19,531 nucleotides of DNA, from positions 1 to 19,531 of the forward strand of contig CAMOGS010000029.1 of assembly GCA_946614255.1 (NCBI GenBank), written 5' to 3'. Positions 13,458 through 19,531 of this stretch are shown piece after piece. A model generated the notes under the pieces. The model had not been told where the DNA came from, searched no databases, and worked only from the letters and a program-made list of their open reading frames with translations. The stretch comes from UBA3871 sp002392265 (GTDB lineage: Bacteria > Bacillota > Clostridia > Peptostreptococcales > Anaerovoracaceae). Numbering within the stretch: the stretch's first letter is position 1; every line of letters starts with the position of its first letter. The position numbers were made by a program, and so were the translations under genes.

Positions 13458-14465
13458 CTAGAGGCTGGCGTAAAATTCCTTCATAGCATTGCCGGCTTTG
13501 GCCATGTCATCCTTTGAAAGCTGGATGTAAATCCCGTGCATCGTGGACAGATCTGCCCAACCTCCCATCTCCATGGTCTGTCTCTCGGAAAGTCCAAGCT
13601 TGTATGCCAAGCTGGCAAAGGAACGACGCAAACCATGTACACCTACTTCCGGCAGCCCTGCAGCTTTGCATATGCGATTCATCTGCAGACGGAGTGTCTT
13701 GGCATCACCTCGGACCAAAAGGCCATCCGGAGCTGCAGCAATGAGCTCTGAAAGGCGGGGAATCATGATAGGAATGTCTCGGTTTGAAGAGGTATTCTTG
13801 TTTGTAATCTTAAAGGTCAGCTTCTCATGCTCATCGTATACAGCAGATCCTCGCACCCGGATGACTCCGTCAGAACAATTAGCTTTTGTCAGTGCCCATA
13901 TTTCAGATCTGCGAAGAGAGTGGAGAGCCAAGAGAGCCATCAGCTCGCAACGGTGCCCTTCGATTGCCTGAAGGAAGTCGTGCAGCTGCTCTGCTTTCAG
14001 ATATGGCAGCGGATTCTTGACTACTTGCGGAAGAGTCACCTTCGGAACAGGGAGCCCCTGATCACGTAGCAGGGTGCAGACGAAGGCAAAACTGTTCTTA
14101 ATAGTTTTGGCCGAATAGTGTTTGGCTTCTTCGTTGATAAGCTCCTGCCAACAGTCTATGGCTGCCAGAGGTTTTTCCATCACTTCTGCGAAGTATTTTT
14201 TCTGCACGTACCGGTATCCACGGATAGTGCTGGGGGAAAGGACATTACTTTTGCTCTCGATGTAGTCGTCTATTGCCTCGCTGAGAGTTAGGCCGCACTT
14301 GGTGGGTCTGTTGCCTTTTTCTTTCTTGAAGAGGCTGGCTTCGTATTCGACCTCAGCCTTCGTCGGGGCTGTGAAAGAACGATAGTGTTTCTTTCCGTCT
14401 CGATCGGTGTAGTCGAACACTTGGATACGCCAATTTCCACTTTTTAGTTTCGTTGCTTTAGACAT
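13458..14465 (-). CDS. Tyrosine site-specific integrase
   Basis: 335 aa from the ATG at 14463-14465, chosen because GGAGGTTTGG precedes it; upstream codons in the same frame run through the leader hairpin and lack a ribosome binding site. The N-terminus (1-~50, NWRIQVFDYTDRDGKKHYRSF) resembles the AP2-like arm-binding domain of phage/Tn916 integrases. The SAM-like core-binding domain is at ~58-140. The catalytic domain has Arg185 (LHSLRRSE), His277-x-x-Arg280 (VHGLRRSF), Trp303 in the second His position (GGWADL) and the nucleophile Tyr313 (HGIYIQLS). The set is complete, so the enzyme should be active. It lies next to the tRNA remnant it presumably recombines. Confidence 0.95.
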   Translation of the reverse strand: MSKATKLKSGNWRIQVFDYTDRDGKKHYRSFTAPTKAEVEYEASLFKKEKGNRPTKCGLTLSEAIDDYIESKSNVLSPSTIRGYRYVQKKYFAEVMEKPLAAIDCWQELINEEAKHYSAKTIKNSFAFVCTLLRDQGLPVPKVTLPQVVKNPLPYLKAEQLHDFLQAIEGHRCELMALLALHSLRRSEIWALTKANCSDGVIRVRGSAVYDEHEKLTFKITNKNTSSNRDIPIMIPRLSELIAAAPDGLLVRGDAKTLRLQMNRICKAAGLPEVGVHGLRRSFASLAYKLGLSERQTMEMGGWADLSTMHGIYIQLSKDDMAKAGNAMKEFYASL

Positions 14466-14484
14466 TTCCAAACCTCCACATAAC

Positions 14485-14533
14485 AAAAGGCCCACCGATT
14501 TATGCATACTCTTACGAGTAGAGGCCCGGTGGG
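14485..14533 (-). terminator. Terminator-like hairpin in the integrase mRNA leader (candidate attenuator)
   Basis: CCCACCG (14527-14533 on the minus strand) pairs with CGGTGGG (14491-14497). An inner 5-bp hairpin TACTC-GTAA-GAGTA lies at 14507-14520, and CCTTTTGTT follows the outer stem. It begins about 7 bases after the predicted integrase transcription start (~14540) and ends just before the integrase ribosome binding site. It would therefore stop most integrase transcripts unless bypassed. It may also end the abi transcript. Confidence 0.6.
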
Positions 14534-14546
14534 AGCTGTTGGCTAT

Positions 14547-14575
14547 ATAGTAGCAGAAGAACTGCGTCGTGTCAA
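14547..14575 (-). promoter_or_regulatory. Integrase promoter directly after the abi stop codon
   Basis: A consensus TTGACA (14570-14575), 17 bases and TACTAT (14547-14552) on the minus strand. The -35 box abuts the abi stop codon (14576-14578), so integrase has its own promoter although it follows abi. Confidence 0.65.
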
Positions 14576-15529
14576 TCAATTATCAGCAGTTTCTTCCCAT
14601 GTTAAAGTTTTTGCCAAGTATTCGCTGTCTTGAGGATATATTTTAAGGTGTTCTTTAACGTGGTAGTCCTGCGTAAAACGCAAAAGAAGCGCAGGATTTT
14701 TATTGTCCGCCAAGGCCAATGCCTGCATCAAAGCCGGTAACCCTGTGACTCCTTTTCCGACACGATAATCGGCTTGGGAGATGCCATTTTGTGCATGGAG
14801 AATGGTACTATATCTGAAAGTCGCGTTAGAACGATAATTATAGATGCGACCACCATGCGCTGCCATATTCCTATAGTCAAGGCAAACGAAGAGTGTATCC
14901 ATAAAGAGGTCCTTCAACCCTGTAGCAGAAGCGACAACCTGAAGAGGGATTCCGTAAAATAAAGAAATCACCCTATCCGTTTGAGGGCCCTTTAATAATT
15001 TCGTAAAGTTGACCAAATTGCCAAAGCTTGCCTTCTTGAGCAAAATCCACGGAGGTACATTCCCATAGGTTTCGCGGTAATGTTTTACGGGTTGAGAATC
15101 ATCCAGAAGAATTTTATTAAACTTTGCGAGGATGCTATCTCTTCTAAATTGAGCACCCCTCTTTGAACCGGACCGGTAGTTTTCTTTCTTAAGATACGCA
15201 GATTCCTCGGCGGTAAAAGATTCAGCTATTGTGTGAGCTACAGCTGTTCTGAGATTGTCCTCAACCTCTAACATTGATTCCATAACACCATTGCGTAAGT
15301 TGCGGTCAAGAGTGTAAAGCGAAAAGATTTGTTCAAAAGTGACACCATCCTTATATTGTTCGCGGTCGCCAATCATTTCCACATACGGGTCTTTGTAGCC
15401 GTTTATAATGCTGTAATATCCAAATCTGCGCAAGTTTTTAAATGCGGTCTCTTCATCTACGAACTGCAAGTTCCGGGATTTTAAAATTTCAATTTGCCTT
15501 TCAAAAGTGGTGAAATCTTTGTCTAACAT
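14576..15529 (-). CDS. Abi_2 family (AbiD/AbiF-type) abortive infection HEPN protein
   Basis: 317 aa from the ATG at 15527-15529, which has GGAGG just upstream; an in-frame GTG at 15547 lies in the leader hairpin and is not preferred. The N-terminus LDKDFTTFERQIEILKSRNLQFVDEETAFKNLRRFGYYSIINGYKDPY is characteristic of Abi_2 proteins. SLYTLDRNLRNGVMESMLEVEDNLRTAVAH follows. Near residue 225, DYRNMAAHGGRIYN carries the R-X4-H motif of HEPN ribonucleases (Arg-Asn-Met-Ala-Ala-His). Family members block phage growth by RNA cleavage or growth arrest. The gene sits directly upstream of the integrase, so it is cargo of the element. A structured leader and a divergent small transcript adjoin it and may control or neutralise it; this is inference. 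Confidence 0.9.
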   Translation of the reverse strand: MLDKDFTTFERQIEILKSRNLQFVDEETAFKNLRRFGYYSIINGYKDPYVEMIGDREQYKDGVTFEQIFSLYTLDRNLRNGVMESMLEVEDNLRTAVAHTIAESFTAEESAYLKKENYRSGSKRGAQFRRDSILAKFNKILLDDSQPVKHYRETYGNVPPWILLKKASFGNLVNFTKLLKGPQTDRVISLFYGIPLQVVASATGLKDLFMDTLFVCLDYRNMAAHGGRIYNYRSNATFRYSTILHAQNGISQADYRVGKGVTGLPALMQALALADNKNPALLLRFTQDYHVKEHLKIYPQDSEYLAKTLTWEETADN

Positions 15530-15546
15530 ATAACCTCCATACAGCA

Positions 15547-15617
15547 CTAAAGGGTCCTGAGCCTAAGCCCAAGACCCTTTAGGTAGGATTAAAGCTAATC
15601 CAGTCCTCAAATTGAGT
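15547..15617 (-). ncRNA. Structured 5' leader of the Abi_2 gene (three consecutive hairpins)
   Basis: From a predicted start near 15617 the RNA can fold three hairpins. The first is a 4-bp stem (CTCA-ATT-TGAG). The second is GGATTA-GCTT-TAATCC (15586-15601). The third is a long hairpin (15547-15582) of 16 bp with a TTAG tetraloop and two G-U pairs; its outer ten pairs, CTAAAGGGTC/GACCCTTTAG, are perfect. The last hairpin has no T-run after it and ends 10 bases before the abi ribosome binding site. It is therefore not a terminator but could control translation, be processed, or act in trans as an RNA partner of the HEPN protein. The structure was read by eye. Confidence 0.5.
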
Positions 15618-15623
15618 AACTAA

Positions 15624-15652
15624 ATGATACATCAAAAGAGTAAATTCGTCAA
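15624..15652 (-). promoter_or_regulatory. Abi_2 promoter
   Basis: TTGACG (15647-15652), a 17-base spacer and TATCAT (15624-15629) on the minus strand, in AT-rich DNA. The start would be near 15617. Confidence 0.6.
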
Positions 15653-15669
15653 TAAAAATAATAAAAATA

Positions 15670-15698
15670 TTTACAAAAAGATATATTTACAATATAAT
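15670..15698 (+). promoter_or_regulatory. Plus-strand promoter divergent from abi
   Basis: TTTACA (15670-15675), a 17-base spacer and a perfect TATAAT (15693-15698). It points away from abi, with transcription starting near 15705. It is the only convincing plus-strand promoter I found in the window. Confidence 0.65.
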
Positions 15699-15704
15699 AG
15701 TCAC

Positions 15705-15866
15705 ATGATACAGATTCCCGCGCGCCTCTTAACAATGCGTACCATGCGGGGGTTGCCTATCACAACGGAACTCGCTGAGCTTTTTGCAGTATACTTAAAG
15801 TAGTAATTGGGGTATGTGTTTGCGGACGCATACTTAAAGGGAGTCGCCTTTAGGCGGCTCCTTTTC
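15705..15866 (+). ncRNA. Candidate structured small RNA (~160 nt), divergent from abi
   Basis: This is the stretch between the plus-strand promoter and an intrinsic terminator. The terminator is GGAGTCGCC-TTTA-GGCGGCTCC (15840-15861, one G-U pair) followed by TTTT. Upstream hairpins are CCCGC/GCGGG (15717-15750) and GTATGTG/CGCATAC (around 15812-15833). ATACTTAAAG is repeated (15791-15800 and 15830-15839). A 32-codon ORF (15705-15803) starts exactly at the predicted +1 without a ribosome binding site. It ends at tandem stops TAG TAA, and its frame then stays open for 27 more codons. That fits either a leaderless peptide, a decayed small gene or, more simply, a non-coding RNA. Its partner and role are unknown. 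Confidence 0.5.
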
Positions 15867-15951
15867 GTTATGACTAGGAATATAAACATCTAACTTGCTC
15901 GCAATTTGCCGGTAACTTGAAACGTGCATATTTTCACAGAGGGTATAAAAA

Positions 15952-15995
15952 AGGAGGCTCCGTGTGATATCCAAAGATATCACCCAGAGCCTCCT
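15952..15995 (-). terminator. Bidirectional terminator after the polyvalent protein gene
   Basis: The outer stem AGGAGGCTC/GAGCCTCCT (9 bp) and inner stem GTGATATC/GATATCAC (8 bp, CAAA loop) are separated by a 3x3 internal loop. It is flanked by a T-run on both strands (TTTTTTA on minus, TTTTTTT on plus). It ends the large gene, which stops 9 bases away, and would also block plus-strand read-through from the small transcript. Confidence 0.85.
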
Positions 15996-16003
15996 TTTTT
16001 TCT

Positions 16004-19000
16004 CTACAGGTACGGATTCTTTTTCCACCCGGAATTTATGAAATTCCAAATAGCTGCTTTCTCTTCTCTGGAGAAACCGGTCTGCTCCAGAACAGCGTAC
16101 GCTTCGTCCTGGGATATGCTTCCGCTGCCGTTAAGGTCGAGCGTATCATACACGCTGCGAAGCTCTGCCGGATCTACACCGAGGCCTTTAAGATTTTCCC
16201 TATAATAGGTCTGCTTCTTTTCGTTCATATCCGAAAGTGCCGGGATGTAGTTCCTCTGATATTCACTCGTGAGCTTGTCAGCTTCGCTTGTAGCCGTCTC
16301 TGCTATCGAGTTAATCTGCTTGCGCAGCTCTCTGAGGTAAAGATCTCTTGTCTCAGATGCAGGAAGCTGCTGATACTTCCTCTCTATCTTGCGAAGCTCT
16401 CCCATCTCCTTCTGAGCTTTCGTGTAGACGCTGTATCGGTATTCCTCCGGAGTCTTCCAGTCAGGATTGACATCATCCTGCAGGTTGATGTGATTCTTTT
16501 CCTTTTCCGCCTTTTCCAGGCGCTCGTAGAAGTCGTTCTGAATCGAATTCGAATAAACGTTGTCTACCGTGAACGGACCGGTTACTACTTTCTTGACCAC
16601 ATCGCCGCCCTGCGTTGTTGCCGGGATTAAGATGTCTCCGATGATACCGGTGTAAGAGTCGATGATGTAATCGATCTGTTTCGGAGAAAGCCCTTCGCCA
16701 TCATTGATGCCGAGTTTGGCCGCTGCGCTGCCGAGCCACTTTGCGACTTCTGATGTCCTCTCGTCGTACTGCTCACTCTTGTAATAGCCTTCGAGTCTCT
16801 GAGGAACGATTGTGCGTCCGGCAAAATCTTTGTTTCTTGGGATGTTATAGATTATCGGCGAGAAGATATTATTCTCAAGCGGATTTTGCGGTGCAAAGTT
16901 TGTGGCCACAGCCCCCTCTTTATTCCAAAAGTTCTTGAACGCATCCTCGTCTCCGGCATTCATCCTTAAAAGTCTTTCGGCAAGTGCCTGGAAGAGCACC
17001 CCCGACTCTCTCGATTTTGGAATCTTGATAAACTTCCCGTCCGAATCCGGGATGTAGAACACATAGTAATTGTCCTTCGTCCTGTCATCGAGCTTGTCAT
17101 AATCCTCCTTGTGGAATCTCTGATTGTACTCGTAGAGACCTATAGACGGAATAGTCAGCGCCGTAAAGCCTTTTACCCAAGCTGCGGGGCTTGTCGTCAT
17201 CGTCCTCAAGAACTTATCAATACCCTGTACTGCGGGGTTAAGGTATGGCACGAGTCGGTCTACAGCTTTCGTCACATCGCCGCCTTTGAGGAAGTCGACG
17301 GTTACCTCTCCGGAGTTATAGAGAGCTCTTTGTAAATCTTCGTACATCGGATCATCCAGCTTGCCCGACCTTTTCAGTGTCCCTAAAAATTCCGCATATC
17401 TGGTTGCCGCTTCCGTGGTCTCGTTAAACAGCGCAACCCCATCGAGGAGCTTATTGATAAACTTCTTCGCGCCTCCGGCGAGTCCTTTTTCCTCTATAAA
17501 GCCCTTCTGCGTATTGAAGTACCCGCTGCGCTTTCCGCCGATAGCCTGATACTGCTGCCAAAGCGGAGCATTGGTAATAATATCATGATAGGCCTGAATT
17601 TGATTTTCGACGAACTTTACCGGGTTGTGTTCAGTGCCTTGTATGTATGCCGTAGGAATGTCCCTGAGGATGTTCCTGACACCAAAGAACGGATTGTAGC
17701 CGGTGATAAGTGCCTTGAACGGCTGCGTGGTCGCATTGGTCATAAATTTATATATCTCGACCGCTTTATTGTCGTCCTTCACGTTACAAAGTGCTGTGAG
17801 CCCATCGTAGATGTCCTTATTGACTATCATTCTCGACGGCTTGCCGTTGACCATTGCCACAACATAATATTGCCCGGCGTCGTTAATGCCTATAAGCTGG
17901 TTAGTTGCATCGTCAAGGCCTTCAAGCCCTTTTTCTTCAATGGAGTCCATCATGTTTTTAGCAACGGTGTCCCCATACTTGTTTACATTGGTGTCGTCGG
18001 CCATTCTCGCAACATTCCTGAATTTCTCCGGATTCTTCATAATCTCATTTCTGAGAAGCACCGCAAGCTCATTCATTCTCGCTGCGCGGACAACCTTTTT
18101 AAGCATTACTGCCAAGGAAACATTCGGAGCAATAACCGGCTTGTCACCACCTGTTGCTTCATGTACGATAGTGTTTGCCCTGACAGTCTTGCTATTATAC
18201 CCCTCCCTCTTCAGCATTGCCTCTCGTTTTTCTAATGCATTTTCTACCGCCTCATCCTCAATTCTGTATGTAGGCACATAGTTAGGATACAGCGCTTTCA
18301 GCTTTTTGGCCGTAAACTCGTCGATGAGCCCCGATGGGACTAACCAGTTGTCAATAAGCTGCTCATTGATTTCCGAAAGCTCGTCACCGAGAAGCTTAAA
18401 CGCAGGATATTGCATCAAAATTTCTTCGCACTTCTGTTTGCTTTCCGCTGCGCTTACATCATTAAACACATTCTTGCCCTGACGCGCACGATCTATATTG
18501 TGTCGATGCAGAAGGTAATCTGTAAATGCGTCTATGTCCACATCTGCAGCTTGGTTGAAGATATTTTCAAGTGTAACAACCTTTCCGTCAGGCCTCTTCT
18601 TTGCGATACTCCTGCCGCTCATATCTACCATACCGTTCTTTGCTATATATGTGGATGTGCCCTCGGCTTTACGCACGTTCGACGAAAGAATCTTTGCGCC
18701 CTCGCTGGTTCTTCCCACGCCGTGAAGATTATCTACAAACAAGCTATATAGTTTTCCAAGCTTGCCCATTTCCTTCAAAGGTTTCTTGCCCTTCATCTGC
18801 CGCTCTACCATTTCCTCTACAGGGGGAATCGGTTTCGCAGCAGCTGGTTCCACTATCGGCTTCGCACCTAGTGCTTCCATTTCGCGCCGCGCCATTTCCT
18901 CTACCGGCAGAATTGGCTCGATTTTTGGACTCGAGGTATTGACATTTTGCGCAGAAGGCTCTATAGTATTCTTAACAAGTGGCGAGTTTCCGGGCAAGCC

Positions 19001-19531
19001 GCCTGCGGGCGGCCCCGGTGAGAAGAGCTCGCCGCTTTTTGTATTTTCTAAATCAAGTACTTCATGCAGATAGTAACGGTTTGAATTATTATCCTTTTTA
19101 ACTATTGCGCCAACATATTTAAGTCTTCTTTTAAGCTTGATTGGTGCCGCAATAAGTAGCGTATCGTAACCTCTATCTTTCCAGTTCGTGCCACCGCCTA
19201 TTATCTTCCCTTTCTCTATTACGTTCGGGACTGCCTCATACGACATCGCAATATCTTCAGTTATACCGTGTCCGATAGAATCTTTTACTCCTCTCTTGCT
19301 GATTAAAACATCGCCTAACCCGGGTCTTCTTACTTTGCCACCTAATGAAGAAAAGTAGGATGCGACTTTTTCCACTAACCCGTCCTCTTTAGAGAATTTA
19401 GGTTCCATTATGTCCGCCACCGCGTCCATCTTTTTCAGTTCATCTATGTGGTTGTAAATCTGCTCCTTGATTGTGGGATAGGTTCTTTTTTTCTTTGCCT
19501 TGTTTTCCTTTACGTCCTCCTCCATCTGATC
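16004..19531 (-). CDS. Phage/mobile-element polyvalent protein: PBECR-like nuclease domain, LPD38-like region, C-terminal EF-hand (5' end outside window)
   Basis: At least 1175 codons. The first Met in the window is at 19523-19525, but the frame is open to the edge and no ribosome binding site is visible, so the true start probably lies further right. Numbers below count from that Met. Residues ~60-160 match the PBECR (phage Barnase/EndoU/colicin E5-D/RelE-like) pattern: VKDSIGHGI, NVIEKGKII, NWKDRGYDTLLIAAPI, YVGAIVKKD and YYLHEV, with His86 and His154 as candidate catalytic residues. Two linker repeats, PI(L/P)PVEEMxxRxM, lie at 204-216 and 232-244. ATTQPFKALITGYNPFFGVRNILRDIPTAYIQG (598-630) fits large-polyvalent-protein domain LPD38. 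A canonical EF-hand loop (Asp1130, Asn1132, Ser1134, Ile1137, Glu1141) is at the C-terminus. Such proteins are encoded by phages and conjugative elements and may enter the recipient cell. Confidence 0.75.
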   Translation of the reverse strand, partial: DQMEEDVKENKAKKKRTYPTIKEQIYNHIDELKKMDAVADIMEPKFSKEDGLVEKVASYFSSLGGKVRRPGLGDVLISKRGVKDSIGHGITEDIAMSYEAVPNVIEKGKIIGGGTNWKDRGYDTLLIAAPIKLKRRLKYVGAIVKKDNNSNRYYLHEVLDLENTKSGELFSPGPPAGGLPGNSPLVKNTIEPSAQNVNTSSPKIEPILPVEEMARREMEALGAKPIVEPAAAKPIPPVEEMVERQMKGKKPLKEMGKLGKLYSLFVDNLHGVGRTSEGAKILSSNVRKAEGTSTYIAKNGMVDMSGRSIAKKRPDGKVVTLENIFNQAADVDIDAFTDYLLHRHNIDRARQGKNVFNDVSAAESKQKCEEILMQYPAFKLLGDELSEINEQLIDNWLVPSGLIDEFTAKKLKALYPNYVPTYRIEDEAVENALEKREAMLKREGYNSKTVRANTIVHEATGGDKPVIAPNVSLAVMLKKVVRAARMNELAVLLRNEIMKNPEKFRNVARMADDTNVNKYGDTVAKNMMDSIEEKGLEGLDDATNQLIGINDAGQYYVVAMVNGKPSRMIVNKDIYDGLTALCNVKDDNKAVEIYKFMTNATTQPFKALITGYNPFFGVRNILRDIPTAYIQGTEHNPVKFVENQIQAYHDIITNAPLWQQYQAIGGKRSGYFNTQKGFIEEKGLAGGAKKFINKLLDGVALFNETTEAATRYAEFLGTLKRSGKLDDPMYEDLQRALYNSGEVTVDFLKGGDVTKAVDRLVPYLNPAVQGIDKFLRTMTTSPAAWVKGFTALTIPSIGLYEYNQRFHKEDYDKLDDRTKDNYYVFYIPDSDGKFIKIPKSRESGVLFQALAERLLRMNAGDEDAFKNFWNKEGAVATNFAPQNPLENNIFSPIIYNIPRNKDFAGRTIVPQRLEGYYKSEQYDERTSEVAKWLGSAAAKLGINDGEGLSPKQIDYIIDSYTGIIGDILIPATTQGGDVVKKVVTGPFTVDNVYSNSIQNDFYERLEKAEKEKNHINLQDDVNPDWKTPEEYRYSVYTKAQKEMGELRKIERKYQQLPASETRDLYLRELRKQINSIAETATSEADKLTSEYQRNYIPALSDMNEKKQTYYRENLKGLGVDPAELRSVYDTLDLNGSGSISQDEAYAVLEQTGFSREEKAAIWNFINSGWKKNPYL

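Noticed and set aside
15701..15889. Minus-strand 62-codon frame opposite the candidate small RNA
   Set aside because: No ribosome binding site or promoter; the promoter and terminator signals favour the plus strand.
1..19531. CRISPR array
   Set aside because: No regularly spaced direct repeats of suitable length were seen anywhere.

Overview
The window is 19.5 kb, almost entirely coding on the minus strand. It looks like an anaerobic, low-to-mid-GC Firmicute of the class Clostridia. The reasons are AGGAGG-type ribosome binding sites, compact co-directional operons, a ferredoxin-linked 2-oxoacid oxidoreductase, a LytS-type kinase paired with a SARP-like regulator, and a stand-alone Elp3-like radical SAM protein. 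This placement is inference from gene content only. Genes are described in transcription order, which runs right to left.

Host part (1-~13360). A promoter at 13226-13254 drives a P-loop NTPase, a dicluster ferredoxin, the alpha, beta and gamma subunits of a 2-oxoacid:ferredoxin oxidoreductase, and a GntR/FCD regulator. A terminator at 9097-9125 ends this unit. Next come an S66 peptidase and a two-TM protein with a degenerate Mrr-like domain. A 7TM LytS-type histidine kinase and its SARP-like response regulator follow, overlapping by 4 bases. A stand-alone pseudo-receiver, whose phosphorylation residues are substituted, comes next. The left end holds an Elp3-like radical SAM gene, ung and the 5' two-thirds of valS. 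The 310-base gap upstream of valS carries a promoter and a 28-codon ORF whose end is packed with valine codons, a candidate attenuation leader peptide.

Mobile part (~13385 to beyond the right edge). A displaced 3' end of a tRNA (probably tRNA-Ser), followed by that tRNA's old terminator, marks one end of an integrated element. Inside are a tyrosine integrase with its own promoter and a terminator-like leader hairpin, and an Abi_2 (AbiD/AbiF type) HEPN protein with a structured 5' leader. Beyond them are a divergently transcribed candidate structured RNA with its own promoter and terminator, and a very large phage 'polyvalent' protein that runs off the window. The large protein has a PBECR-like nuclease domain near its N-terminus, an LPD38-like middle and a C-terminal EF-hand.

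Most interesting points: (1) the Abi_2 HEPN gene with two structured-RNA candidates beside it, a possible RNA-controlled toxin/defence unit; (2) the valine-rich leader peptide before valS; (3) the pseudo-receiver whose three key positions are all substituted relative to the intact receiver beside it.
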